Assembly (NCBI GenBank): GCA_018296165.2
Contig: JACKQL020000012.1
Coordinates: 496,001 to 560,000 of the forward strand
DNA: 64,000 nucleotides
Reading direction: 5' to 3'
From: Termitomyces sp. T153
Lineage: Eukaryota; Basidiomycota; Agaricomycetes; Agaricales; Lyophyllaceae
The notes under the pieces are model-generated. The model saw only the letters and a program-made list of their open reading frames with translations, was not told the DNA's origin and did not search any database. Positions 1 through 11,504 of this stretch are shown one piece after another (within the stretch, counting starts at the first letter, position 1; the number at the start of each line of letters is the position of its first letter). Made by a program: the position numbers and the translations under genes.

Positions 1-333
1 GTTGTGGCTGTTAAACCGGCCTTCAAGGGTCAAGTGACGGAAGCTTCGCTGATAGCTATTGCAACAAAGAGGTAAGTTTATTACGTCCCACCGAATCTAA
101 AATACTGACGCAGAATTTTTTTTAGTCTTCCTAAATTCGCAGTACCAGTGATGGTGATTGTTCGGGACGAATTACTTGGTAGGCATATCTCGTTTATCAT
201 GCGACCTTGATCATGGCTTGACGTGATTGTTACAGAGAAAAATGCATCGGGGAAGATAGTAAAAATGCCTCTACGTAGAATGGCGCGGGAAATTTGGCAG
301 AAGAGGCAGAGCGAGCTTAAAACAAAGCTGTAA
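1..333 (+). CDS. C-terminal end of an AMP-binding acyl-CoA synthetase-like enzyme (partial, 5' end outside window)
   Basis: Three exons can be joined in frame: 1-71, 126-178 and 236-333 (TAA), separated by introns of 54 and 57 nt with gtaag/gtagg donors and TAG/CAG acceptors. The last ~74 residues carry the C-terminal lobe signature of adenylate-forming enzymes. A segment reading LPKFAVPVMVIVRDEL is followed by EKNASGKIVKMPLRR, which matches the A10 motif (N-x-S-G-K-I/V) whose lysine contacts the acyl-adenylate. Known for the family: ATP-dependent activation of a carboxylic acid to an acyl-AMP and then a CoA thioester. The spacing of motif to C-terminus (about 30 residues) resembles 4-coumarate/fatty-acid CoA ligases. 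The substrate cannot be told from this piece. No C-terminal SKL-type peroxisomal signal is seen; the protein ends KTKL. Confidence 0.75.
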
Positions 334-525
334 ACGATGTACCGCAGATTAGTCTCGGAGTCGCTTTCTATCAAATCGAGTGATCTTAACGCATTAGGCA
401 AGAGTTGAGTGCACGTGATCGGTCGCGGGTTGAGGATGTTTAGGAGTGTTTGGCCCTGACACGATTTCTGGTGCGGGTTTCGCAAAAAAGACGGAGGACG
501 GCGTCTTGCATCCGCCCACTGAGCT

Positions 526-3500
526 ATGGCGGCGCGCGACGCCACACTTCCAGATTTACAGCTGCACGATATCCTGAACAATATGTCTCCGTCGCCGACA
601 CCTATCCATCTGGACTCTGCTCAGAACAGACCGCGTAGTGCTACGCCTGAGATGCTCACAGAGGCCGATATTTCTCAGATGCGCCACCGAGTCGGTGAAC
701 TCAGATCATCGTCCCAAGGCTTGGTCAATCTGACTGAAAGAGAGACGGAGCTATTCGACATGGTACGGAGCCATCTGGACTTAAGCCAGCTAGATGTTCA
801 ACTTTTGGTTCAGGTGCGGCGACTGACAGAGTCGACGTTGGTCGATTCTAGCCAGCTTATGTTCCAGGCTGAAGTGATATCTCGTCTTACCGCTCAACGC
901 GACTTCTTGATTCGCCACATGGAAGAGGAACGAGGGCGTTGGATGTCGCAACGGGACGGATGGGAGCGCATGGCAGAGGCCCTGATTGCTCAACGGAACA
1001 AGTCGTTGTCTGGTCCAACAAAAGAGGTCACTACTTCTCTTGAAGCTGTACGATTGCATCTCTAATGATAAGTGATAGGATATCGACCGGTATTGTGCAG
1101 CATACGAATCTGAGAACAAAACCCTTCGGGAAAAAGTTGATCTTTATACTGCACGAAAGCCTATGTGTTCTGATCAAGTTGTTTCAGCTTAGCGACACGT
1201 CGTCTCGTCTCCAGCATCTCGAGACCGAGATCACCAAGCTTCGACCCATACTACTGATGCAGCCCGTGACCACATCGACAGCGATCTCTCACCATACATC
1301 TGTTCTATCTGGAGTTCCGTATCCAAGTCTTCAGGCTGCCATAGAGAAAGCGAAACCAAAGAAGAAAAAGAAGAAGGAACCTCGCGTTGCTGTCTTTTCT
1401 ACTAATGTCCCGGATGAACATGAATTAGAGACTCAGCCTATAGACGGTGTCGAAAAAACAGCCACATCTAGCTCCTTCTTCCAATTTCAGGCACAACCCA
1501 TCCTTCCCCCCATCACCCAACCAGCATTCACTGGTGATCATTATCGAAAGCCTGCAACAACGCCGATAGGCGGACCTCTTACAGCTCCTCCCACCACACT
1601 TGAATTCCAAGTATCAACCTCCGGTCCACAGCCGCCACAAACAGTCCGCACCATCCGTCGATCCTCTCCCCAACCAGCAAATGCCAATAACGGTACCTCA
1701 GCACCCGAACCTTCCACCCATGGACGCAATTCTATACCCAAGAAAAGCAAACGCAGCGGACCCCCCTCATTCCTCACCTCCGACGCACGAACTGAGCATC
1801 TCCTCCTCGCGGCACGCAAGATTGGCCGCGAGCGCGCTGGGATTGTGGCCGGGTACGTCCGTGATCGGCAAAAGGAGCTCGATATGCAAAAACAGGAACG
1901 AGAACGGGAGAGGATGGCGCGTGAGGTTGAGCGGGAGCAGGCTGAGAAGGACCGGTTGGAGAGGATTGCGGAGCGTGGGCCAGGGGGGTTATCGTACTAT
2001 CGTGTGGATGTGGTTGAAGCTGGACCGAGTAACAACGGTAAGGCGGGGCCAGGGAGTTCACCGCAGACGCCGAAGAGGGGTGGGAGCAGCCAGCATTTGG
2101 TTAGAGATGCGAGTGGAAGTGGGAGCTCCACGCCGCTAGGATCGCGCGCGAATACTGCGTTCGTGTCAATTGAGGCCCCGGTGAAAGGGAAAGGGAAGGC
2201 GCCGCAGAAATCACAGACGGGGAATGGGAGTACGATTATGCAGGACACATCACAGCAGCAGCAGCAACAACAACAGTCCGGCGCGCCGGCTGCTCAGCAG
2301 AGTCAGCTACAGACCAACCCATCGACGCCTTTATCGTCGCTTATCGATGCTGCCCGGATGATAGGAGGCAACGATGAGTCGAGCGTTCAGGCTCCTAGTG
2401 GCGGTGGTGGTAGGGGACGCAAGAACGGTGTCAATGGCAGCTCTGAGGCACTTGAAGGAGGTATGCGGAAGGAACAGGGACGAAGACGAGGCGTTACGGC
2501 TATCGAGCAGCCTGAGAGTCCTGCACCGAAGCGGAGGAGAGTAGCGAGTGCCCGTGCAGCGGCAGCGGCTGCTGCTGTTGCGGCCAATAGTAGCAGCAGG
2601 AACGGTAGTGGGAGTGGTAATGGATCTGGATCTAGTAGTAGGAATGGAAATGGTGCTGAGCGGGAGGGCATGGAAAGTGCAATGACTGCGCTTCATGTTC
2701 TGGCTGATCAGGCAGCGGCGTTTAGCTCGCATGATCAGCCTGGGAAGGGCAAAGCTCGAGAGGTGCAGGATGAGGAGGAGGGTGATGAGGGTGATGAGGG
2801 CAAAGGAGATGGGGATTACGCACCGACCAGGTCGATTACGGGAACGAGAAGAGGAAAAAGAGGTCGTCCTCCAGCGAAGGAAAAGGAGAAGGGGAAAACT
2901 AAGCCTAAGACTACGACAACACGGAAAACGCGCGGGAAGGCAGCTGCGCTTATCCCTACAGTTGCACCTCGACTGATATCACCTGCTGGCTCCAGACCAT
3001 CCTCAGGACTGAGTATCAGTAGTGCGCTACCTCCGGGTGACGGAGTCGCTATCGCTGCAACAACGTGCAATACGAGTAATGACAAGTCTTCAGGTCCATC
3101 CCCAACAGTTTCTGCTCAAGCCTTACAGCCTGGGGAGAGAACACCGACCTCACGACCGAGACATCATAATACAGAAGAGGAACACTTGGCTGGGGCCCTT
3201 CTTCGGCTTGCACCCCCTGTGGAAATCCACTCTCCGCTACCCAATCCACTGTCGAAAGATGATGTCTCTGGAACACGACAAGACCTCACATCACAATTAG
3301 AAGGGCCCACCGCAGAGATAAATTCATCTGGAGAGCACTCCACAGCAAATCCGGACAAGGCCGCTACTTCAGAAGATGGTCGAGCGTCTATGGACGTTGA
3401 TGTGACACCAGCTATTGAAGAGACCGAGGAAACTGGGGCCGACGACTACGAACCTGCCATCGAACTGCTGCTTCAGCCTGATGTAGATGATGATGAAAAC

Positions 3501-3752
3501 AGAACCGAGCCGGCCTCGGGGACCCCTGGTGATCTTCCACACAATCCCTCATCCTCCTGTCTGAATGATGGAGGCGACGTCGAGGACGATGAAGCTGATG
3601 CCGAGGGGGACGCTGATGCAGAGGGCGAACTTGATCTGGAGGACGAGACTGCATCTCAGATCCTTCTTGATTCTACAATCACTACGGGAGGGTTGCTAGC
3701 TTTGCCTGTTGGCGATCAGCGGGCTTCCCAGCTTTCGTCGCAGCAGGTATGA
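526..3752 (+). CDS. Large coiled-coil, AT-hook-like nuclear protein (three exons, ~1040 aa), function unknown
   Basis: I join 526-1026, 1079-1135 and 1188-3752; introns of 52 nt each keep the frame (167 + 19 + 854 codons) and the first has a CTAAT branch-like box. The N-terminal ~230 residues are predicted coiled coil (heptads around ERETELFDMVRSHLDLSQLD and RLQHLETEITKLRPIL). A run of lysines near residue 240 (KPKKKKKKEPR) looks like a nuclear localisation signal. A charged helix (KERERERMAREVEREQAEKD) follows near residue 420. The rest is low-complexity: poly-Gln (2253-2276), poly-Ala, Gly/Ser-rich stretches, an AT-hook-like core (KRGRPPAKEK, about residue 740) and an acidic tail. I do not recognise a named family. 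A chromatin-associated role is inferred only from the basic and AT-hook-like motifs. A possible further splice donor overlaps the stop (caggtatga) and would change only the last few residues. Confidence 0.7.
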
Positions 3753-5073
3753 TCTTGATGGTATGTATCTCTACTGCGAGGCCGCGTTTACAGCTTTTGC
3801 ATTGCGGCTGTTGACACTTACTACGACTACTGGGCCTTTCGCGTTGTCGAAACTGGGCTTGTGAGGTTCGACGACGATCAGACAAGTTTAGGTTCCTTCT
3901 ACTCGAGCACAACTCACTGAAAGTCCAAGTTCCAGGTTTCTTTTTTGATACATGATCTTGGTATTTAATTGAGGTATTATTCTATTGTAACATCTGTGGG
4001 AAAAATCTATCTTTCTTTTTGAGGATGCGTTGCCAGTTTGATCGATGCCCGTTATTGAAAGCTCGGACCCTTTTTCGATCTTCTGTCCTGAGCAGCACAA
4101 TGTACCCAGCGCAGCAATGATTCGTACTGATAAATGATGTGGATTGGCACACAAGAATCTTCCGTGTGTTCATTTTTTTTATTTTATGACCTCTCCGGAT
4201 CCAAGTCGGATATTCGATTAGCAGCCTCAATAGGTTTTGAACTCGACAGGCCGAACTTCGGAATAGACTAAGGTATGCTCACGAACGCTTGTGCGACAAC
4301 ACCGACATGAGGCTCTGAATGGCTCGAAAGATATATGTTAGCAGCAATATTGCTGGCATCTTACACAGAACAGGTTCTTACTTGTATCGAGTTCGTCATT
4401 ATGCCTCCCCCTCATTCGGATGCAATATTAGTACAGGGCGGAGCAGATTCCATTGGCCACTTATGAATATGAATCGTCCTCCACGCTACAACGAGTATTC
4501 CACATATTACAATATGTCCGGGTTCTAAGGATCATTCATTTTTAGACGCGACCATCGTCTTTTTTACAACATCACATTCTTTTACATTTTGACGCCTTGG
4601 CCGGCCGCTGTTATGCGAACGATAGATGCGTTTCACGAGCCCTGAGTTTCATAATGTGCCGTAAATTTGTGAAACCTGTTTGTGAAATATAAATGCATCA
4701 TCCTTGACGCTTGCGAGCGAGCTGCGACAGATATTTATCGACAATAAGTAGGTATCTGTTGAAGGTTGGAGCTGGGGCCAAAACTTATTCTAACAGCTTG
4801 TCGTACACAGAGACTGCGAATACCTCACCGATCGCGAACGCCTCACGAGTCGTGCAAAAGACACTGAGTGCTTTTATTCACGGGTTGGAGAAGGTCTGTA
4901 CATATATACTATTCGGAATGATTACTATGATCAATTTGACGGATGCAATTGGACAGCAGCGACCCTGACCGAAGCGCAGATCCTTTGATTTGATACCGTC
5001 ATCACTTTCAAAGCAAACATAATAATATCTACTGCGTACTTTTCCTTTTCGCCATATTCAGATACGTTTCGCC
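3753..5073. other. Intergenic stretch, no gene seen
   Basis: Short open frames here are below 100 codons with no recognisable motif and no splice pattern that extends them. CG dinucleotides are at normal gene-like frequency, so this is ordinary unique DNA and not decayed transposon. From 4818 onward it is shared with the duplicated locus at 25181 and so includes the presumed promoter of the TMEM135-like gene. Confidence 0.6.
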
Positions 5074-7615
5074 ATGGACTCTGGTTCCACAACACCCTTC
5101 ACCGGCTCCTCTACCCCAACAGACACACCGGCAGATACCCCAACAGAGACAGACACGCCCCCACCCCGGTCCAGCGAGGTCATCCACTTTACTCCGCGAC
5201 GCGCCATGGCTTCCTTTGAGAACCTCGTGGCGCTTGCCAATCACCAGGAGAGACTAAGGGAGGCAAGAAAGATCATCTGGAGGGACCGGGGTGAGCCTGT
5301 GGCTGAGGTGTCGACGCTTCGAGCGTGTTTGGAACATGCGGCGACAGGAGGATTCCGTAAGTTAACCGGATAGTACTATCGACAGAGTAATTACAGGTGT
5401 TCAGGGTCTGGAACACTCGCTGCGAGCATTCGAGCGTGTATTAATCTGGTGCTAGTCCTTCTGAGGATACACAAAGTGCCTCGGTGAGCGGGTTTCGTAT
5501 TGTATGCGGTCCTAAGGCTAAGACGACGTGTTTCAAGTGATATACGGCTACCTGTTATTCGACATGCAGTTTTCGGGCTAGATACAGTGCGATTTGGGCT
5601 CATGCTTGGTGTGTATATCAGACAATTCATTAAGAATCACGTTAACTCGCGTCTAGGGACATTCACTTCAATCTACAAGTTTCTACTTAATTCTCTACCT
5701 CTTCTGATTCCAGCCTTAAACCTTCCAACACCAAAGCGTCTTCCCCTCTTAAGTGTCGGTGAATCGTCCGAAACACCATTCCTAACCGACTCGGAAGAAC
5801 AAGGTCAAGGTCCGACTGCTGAACGCCCCACCACCATGCTTCGCGTGCCTCTCAAAAAGCGGAGCGCGCGCCTATCGTTGAGTACCAACGCGCAACAGGT
5901 CTTGGTCAGGAAGAAAACGAGAAGATGGCACGCTGCACTTGCCGGTGCGATTGCTGGTGGTCTTGCAATCTTGTGGGAGAAGAGGGGGAGAAGAGGTGTT
6001 ATTGCGCAACAGCTGTTCGTACGGTGGGTGGAATCTTCCGTGATCATACGGACCATAATTGATATGATACTTCATTAGTGGTCTACAGGGATCATATAAC
6101 GCGTACACGACCAAACGAAACATTCATGTTCCTCATGGTGACGTTCTTGTCTTTTCTTTGGCGTAAGGCCATCTTTTCTTTCTTGCTGATTATGCTTACA
6201 AGGTTTATAGTTGTGGCCAAATCCTCTACGCGTTCCTGCTTCGCCCCGATACCCTTCCACGTTCATATACAACTTGGTGAGCCGTTTATCTCATATTCTC
6301 AAATTAAATTGATTCTAGCTCGATCAAATTCATTCAGGATCGGCGAAGCTGCCAAAGTTCCCAAAGAATGCGTCAAGATGAACCTCAGCCTCGTCCGACA
6401 AGGCACCTTCGATCCGGGAGACCTCGACAAAATAACTGCTTTCCCCGTAAGTTCGTTTTCCCTCTCTCAATCTACCCACTCACCTTATATCAGGACATAA
6501 CATCTACAAATCTAACTGACCTCCTCACCCTCCGCTCTAAACTCCTCGCTCCGCCCTCCCCGACCGACCCTCTAGAATACTTCCCTAACTACGCACCCTG
6601 CTCCGCCGTCCATCCCGCCCTAACGCACTGCAGTTCTGTTCCTCTCGACCGCTTTTTCGCAGTGTTCAAATGGATGTTGCCCATCTACGGAGCACTGCAC
6701 TTCGTGCCCGCGGTCGTGTTCAAACGGAAAGCGTTCACACAGGATCCAGGGAAAGTACTCGTGAAAGCTGGGTTGGGAAGCCTGAGGAGCTCAGCTTTCC
6801 TCGGTGTCTTCGTCGTCATTTATCAGAGTACGTAACGAATTTTAATTTAATCTCCATGTCGTCTCACTTTCTCCTCTGATTCTATAGCCATGTACTGTTA
6901 CAAGCACAAACTGCACAAGTACCTCACCCTCCTTCGACTGAGCAAGTCTCAAAACCTGCTCTCCCGTCTGCCCGTTCCGCTCGTCGAGGCTCTGATATCA
7001 AAGGTATCGTTCTGGGTACCTGGATTCATGGCTGGCCTTTCGTTGTTCGTTGAGGAGAAGCGGAGGCGTGGGGAATTGGCGATGTATGTTCTTCCGAAGG
7101 GGTTGGAGAGTGTATGGGTGATGCTGCGAGGGAAAGGGTGGGTGTTTAGGACAGGGAACTGGGGAGGGTCAGCGGTGAGCCTCTTTGTGCTTTTGGGTAG
7201 TAATAGATGTTGATAAAGGGTGCTATTGTTTATTAGCTTACGGCTTTGGGGATGGCTATGGTTATGGTATGTGTTTTATTTCTTTTACTTTGTTCATGGT
7301 GCTGATGGTTGGTTGCAGAGTGCGTATCAGAATGACCCACAACATTTATCAGGTTTTGTTAGGCGGATATTGTATCAGTTTATTGGTCCAAATTAGAAGT
7401 TTTGGTCCGTTGGAGAAATGATTTGATGGGCAGTTCCAGGAGATGGTATGCCGATGTCCTGAGCTCTCTTTGAGTTCTTCCCTTTGTTCCCTGATGCTCT
7501 TATGTAAGTCAGAGAAAACATTCTTCACTCCCACAAAATTCAGATCCTAGCAATATGACCATCATCCCCGACTCCAAAATTCTGTGTTTGACTCATGGAC
7601 AGTGGTCCTCAAAAG
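4818..7615 (+). repeat. Segmental duplication, copy A (partner 25181-27968, direct orientation)
   Basis: About 2.8 kb, including ~255 bp of promoter, all ten introns and ~220 bp of 3' flank of the TMEM135-like gene, recurs at 25181-27968 with only scattered differences. The left limit is the word gaatacctcacc; the right limit is cagtggtcctcaaaag. Introns and flanks are included, so this is a DNA-level duplication and not a retrocopy. Most exon differences are silent (for example att-cga versus att-aga), which suggests a young event. Confidence 0.9.
5074..7396 (+). CDS. TMEM135-like membrane protein, intact copy (11 exons, 595 aa)
   Basis: Exons: 5074-5356, 5405-5483, 5538-5608, 5657-6023, 6079-6162, 6211-6276, 6338-6446, 6494-6827, 6888-7174, 7237-7266, 7319-7396. 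Introns are 47-62 nt and every junction keeps frame; the coding total is 1788 nt. Features that point to the TMEM135 family are a membrane-like segment after a short N-terminal tail (SGTLAASIRACINLVLVLLR), the stretch RGLQGSYNAYTTKRN, then CGQILYAFLLRPDTLPRSY and a Cys-rich loop (NYAPCSAVHPALTHC). The C-terminal half has further hydrophobic segments (WMLPIYGALHFVPAVVF; VSFWVPGFMAGLSLFVEEK). Known for the family: distant Tim17-like membrane proteins linked in animals to peroxisomes, mitochondrial dynamics and lipid storage; the fungal role is not established. ATG 5074 is the first in-frame start. The promoter lies inside the duplicated block. Confidence in structure is high, in function moderate. 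Confidence 0.85.
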
Positions 7616-7752
7616 AATGACCCACAGCATTTATCAGGCTTTGTTCGGCGGATATTGTATCACTTTATTGGTCCAAATTAGAACTTTTGGTCCGTTTCAC
7701 ACATGATTTGATAAGCAGTTCCAAGAGATGGCATGCCGATGAGCTCTCTTTG
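7615..7752 (+). repeat. Third, truncated copy of the last exon and 3' flank of the TMEM135-like gene
   Basis: From gaatgacccacagc the sequence repeats most of exon 11 (compare 7329-7396) including the stop and about 70 bp of 3' flank, then ends at the MITE. It carries base choices of copy B (cacagcat, aggcttt, tttcacaca) and not those of the adjacent copy A (cacaacat, aggtttt, ttggaga). It cannot encode a protein alone. Confidence 0.75.
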
Positions 7753-7761
7753 CAGGCTATA

Positions 7762-8426
7762 CTGTCGGTGACCCAGATATGAAACGTGACCTAGATATGA
7801 AATGGCACAGGTAAAGGCCTTCTACTTAGCACAATTCTCCTCCAATTCTTTTGTAGATTATTTTCAGCAATGCCATACATATGATATATAGATCCACTCA
7901 CTCAGATTTCATGTACGCGAGGCCAAAAAAAAGTAGTAAAAATCCAACTTGTGAGCATGGTTGAAATTTGCTATTTCATCTGTGTATTTTCAGGGGAATA
8001 TAAGTCCAATATTTCCCAAAGTCGTCATGTAGGTTAAAGTACATGATACCTACTAACCTAGCTTCAGTTGAACATATATAATGCATATACGAGGGAGAGG
8101 CAAGCTTTGAATGACAGAGGGACGAATTGGTGTGACAAATATTGAAACTCAGCTCGGCATCCTGCCCTGGACTCTTCACAGACCGTGATGCGGAGTCCTA
8201 AAGCTGGGCAGGGTCACATACCAGTCACGTTTCATTTCACATTCAAATTGACTCTTCCATTAGGATGTCTCTGGCATCCTTCCTTGAGTGTGAAAAAATA
8301 CAAAACTTGGCACACTCATACTTTGTATACTAGAGATGTAAGTTCCTTATTTTCTAAGGAATCTGTAAGATATTGATGGAAGCCGAAGTCATCCAAAATC
8401 TCATTTCATATCTGGGTCACCAACAG
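7762..8426. mobile_element. 665-bp MITE-like element with terminal inverted repeats and TA target duplication
   Basis: Terminal inverted repeats of about 24 bp: left CTGTCGGTGACCCAGATATG (7762 on), right end the reverse complement CTGTTGGTGACCCAGATATG (ending 8426). Both ends are flanked by TA (7760-7761 and 8427-8428), the target duplication expected of Tc1/mariner-type transposition. Just inside the left end the motif is repeated in degenerate form (gtgacctagatatgaaat, 7786-7803). No transposase frame is present, so the element would be non-autonomous. Confidence 0.8.
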
Positions 8427-8428
8427 TA

Positions 8429-8792
8429 TGGTCCATTTATTATATCAACACACTGCAATCTGTAAGTGTGCACAAGCAACTTACAATGTTTTGATGATGT
8501 TTTGATGATGCAAACCTCACCTTTGTGTCACAAAAGCAGCACTTTGTGGCACACTCATGTGAGCGCTGCCAAAAAAGTTTTCTGTCTTGCCTTTGTTTGC
8601 TCATCCTAACCATTAGCAAACAAAAGTGAACATTTAGATAAACTACCTACAAATCATATCCTAACCATTAGCAAACAAAGTATATTTTATCCTGTCCATT
8701 AGGTTCACAGTGAGGCTATTTACTGACAGCCTTCCACTTTTTTTTGACACCAATAAGATTGCTTCAACCTGTTCTCAAATTACCACAGACTG
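8429..8792. other. AT-rich intergenic stretch, no gene
   Basis: No coding frame with recognisable content. A short tandem (ttttgatgatg twice, near 8493) and two copies of cctaaccattagcaaacaaa (about 8606 and 8659) are the only local structure. CG dinucleotides become rare from here on. Confidence 0.5.
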
Positions 8793-9713
8793 TTGACTCC
8801 CACTCCCCTAGTCACTGGACAAGTGACATGTCAACAAAGAACTACAGCACCCCTACCAGGTGCCCTACCAACCACTCCTCTGCCTATCAGCTCTCCATGG
8901 AATGACTTCAGGATGCCTAGAGAGGAACAATCCCCCATGTCCAGTGAAGCTGAGACATCTGCCACACTTATCAAGTCCACACTGTCCAGCTCATCTGAGG
9001 CATCCAGGAGCACAGAGTCATCATTGTCTGAGGATGAACTCATTACCTCTTATCAATCCAACCCTGAACAACAATCACTTGGTGCCTATTGCCATCCAAC
9101 AGCCACCACCAATAAAAAAACAATGTTGGTCACACTTGCCTTCAACCCAGAAGCAGAAAATAAGTGCCCCCTGGCAGAAGTGAGAATCACCAAGCTCAAA
9201 GAGTGCCCCATGCTCACAGTGGGATGAATGGACAATTATATTTTCCCACAATGGGCCATTGCATGCCATCAGTATCAGAAGCATTCAGAAAAGAAACCTG
9301 CAGAGATTATTGCCTATGTTGCAGACAGAATGCTGGAACCTTGTTTTGTAGCATGGTACCATACCAATCAGTCAAGAATTGATGCCATGATGCTTGAGGA
9401 ATACTTTGAGGAGTTCCAGAAATTTGCCCTACCATGCAACTAGCAGATGAAGGTCCAAAATGCTATCCTTGGCTCATATCAGAAAGGCACCTCTTTTGCA
9501 GACTGGGTTGTAGTAGTGCAAAATTTGAATGCATGCCTCAAGAATACAAACTTTGAACATACCTTGACTGAACTGGCTCTCAAGGCACACTTTGAGTCCC
9601 ACATGCATCCCAATCTGCATAGGAAAGTAGATGCAAAAAGGTTTCAAGTCCCAGAGCTTGCCAATTGGATCTCCAAGGTCACAGAGTTGGATGAAGAGTT
9701 GGCAGAAGATTGA
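8793..9713 (+). pseudogene. gag of the decayed gypsy element
   Basis: A single frame with two internal stops (9225-9227 TGA and 9441-9443 TAG). It has a Ser/Thr/Pro-rich N-terminus followed by a helical capsid-like part (WVVVVQNLNACLKNTNF, FESHMHPNLHRKV). It resembles gag proteins of mushroom gypsy elements in position and style. Preservation of one frame across the stops suggests point-mutation decay and not rearrangement. Confidence 0.6.
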
Positions 9714-9837
9714 GCACAGACTCGATCAATGCCAGCAATGCTGACAGAACCAAGTGCAGACCATTAGCTGAAAGAATTTCTGAACCACCTTTATACACTA
9801 CCAGCACCTCCCCCAGCATCTCAGGGACCACCATGCT

Positions 9838-11480
9838 GTGAATTAAGCTGTCCAAGCTCACCAATGAGGAGAAGAAGCTACTCTCTGAGCATCAGGGTTG
9901 TATTCATTGTTGTACCTTCTACTGCACTCACCCCAGGAATCCAGATGCATGTCCAATGAAAGTTTTGAACTTGTGGCCAGACCTGAAGATCACCAGAATG
10001 CTCACTCTAGCAATGGCCTTGGCAGCCAAACCAAAGGCTGTGGCAGGATTAGCATATGCCAAATCTGTCAGCAATGAAGAGATAAGAGATGAAGATACAG
10101 ATGATTCATACATATACACAACTACGTTTCCATCTATGCTGTCCACACCCCACATGACCATTAAGCTGGAAGTGATGGGGCCAGCCATTTCTTCTTCTTT
10201 CTCTCCTCTCTCTGTCCATGCAATCCTCAATAATGGTTGTCCCTCTACAATTATTAGTGATGAGCTTGCTACAAAACTTGGCTTAAAATGACTTCAACTA
10301 CCAAAGAGTGAAGACAACCTCATCTCACTCACCAAAGAACTATTGACATGCAACAAATACATTAGACTGGAGGTGACAGTAGGTAACAGAGCATGGAAAT
10401 CAGGAGTTATTCAGGCAAAGGTTAACACCTGTCTTCCTGTACCACTAGTACTGAGAATTTTGCTGAGAAATTGGTATTAGACATTGAAAACAACACTGCA
10501 GTGGATTAGCAGACTGGCTTCAACATTGTCAACCTCAGACAGACCACCACACTTCCCCTTCCTATGTCATTGACTCAACCCCACATATGTACTCAGACAC
10601 TAGGAAGCACAGAGCATCAAAGACATGCCACATCTCCCCACCATGAAGATGATGCCACACTAAGCCAGATCATAGCTTTAATTTGCAAACAAATTGAGGT
10701 TCTGTCACTGGAGGAGGAGCTCAAGCAGAAGGACAAAGAAGTGAAGCTGAAATATGCTGACTGTTTCTCTTCAGAACTTCCCAAAACCCTGGACAATGTA
10801 CCTAAACACATCTATCATAGGATATGGCTCAAGGACCCCTCCCTAATCACCAACTGTTGAGGATATGGAGTGCCAAAGAAATTCTATGAACCCTGGAAGA
10901 AGCTTCTCAACAAACATCTTGCAGCTGGATGCTTATGCCCTCCCTCTTCCAAATTTGCTTCCCCAACTTTCTGTATCCCAAAAGAACTGTGATGGTGTGC
11001 CCAATCTCATGGTCCCACTGTGATAGGATAACAATTACTGACTTCTCAACCAGAACACTATCTGAGATAGTTTCCCTCTGCCTCATATCAACAATATCCT
11101 TGCTGATTGTGGCAAAAGAAAGATCTTTGGCAAGATTGACATGACCAATGCCTTTTTTCAGATGTGAGTCCACCCAGACAACATACATTCAATGGCTATA
11201 CACACTCTCTGGAGTCTGTATGAGTGGGTGGTAATGCTGAGGGATGGGTGCAACACACCCTCCACACATCAATGTTGGATGATGGACACTTTACAGGAAC
11301 TCATTGGCATCATCTGTCATGTCTACCTTGACAACATTATCATCTGGTTAAACTTGATTGCAGAGTACAAGGAGAACATATGGAAGATCATTGAGGCTCT
11401 CTGGTAGGCAAACCTTTTTTGCAACTTGAAGAAGTCAATTCTGTTTGCATCAGAATTACATTTCCTGGGACATATCATCT
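9838..11480 (+). pseudogene. protease and reverse transcriptase remnant of the gypsy element
   Basis: A CCHC-like knuckle (CIHCCTFYCTHPRNPDAC) lies near 9899-9952. The protease core follows at 10223-10291 (ILNNGCPSTIISDELATKLG), where the catalytic D-S/T-G is N-N-G. The RT begins near 10810 (YGVPKKFYEPWKKLLNKHLA) and reaches the active-site motif at 11324-11335, which reads YLDN instead of YLDD. Thus both aspartate catalytic sites are lost. Numerous stops and frameshifts interrupt the rest. Confidence 0.75.
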
Positions 11481-11504
11481 CAAAGAATGATGATAAGACC
11501 CACT

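Larger units (their letters stand above)
8793..11504 (+). mobile_element. Decayed Ty3/gypsy-type LTR retrotransposon (gag-protease-reverse transcriptase remnant)
   Basis: Order of domains is gag, zinc knuckle, protease, reverse transcriptase, all on the plus strand, which is Ty3/gypsy order. The RT ends near 11480 and RNase H and integrase are missing; an unrelated LTR starts at 11505. Multiple stops and frameshifts make it non-functional. CG dinucleotides are almost absent. Confidence 0.8.

Noticed and set aside
1997..3654. Minus-strand and other-frame open frames overlapping the first large gene
   Set aside because: Low-complexity mirror frames of the Gly/Ser/Gln-rich coding strand, without splice or motif support.
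4319..4528. A 69-codon frame in the intergenic region
   Set aside because: No conserved motif and no neighbouring exons; composition is typical of non-coding DNA.
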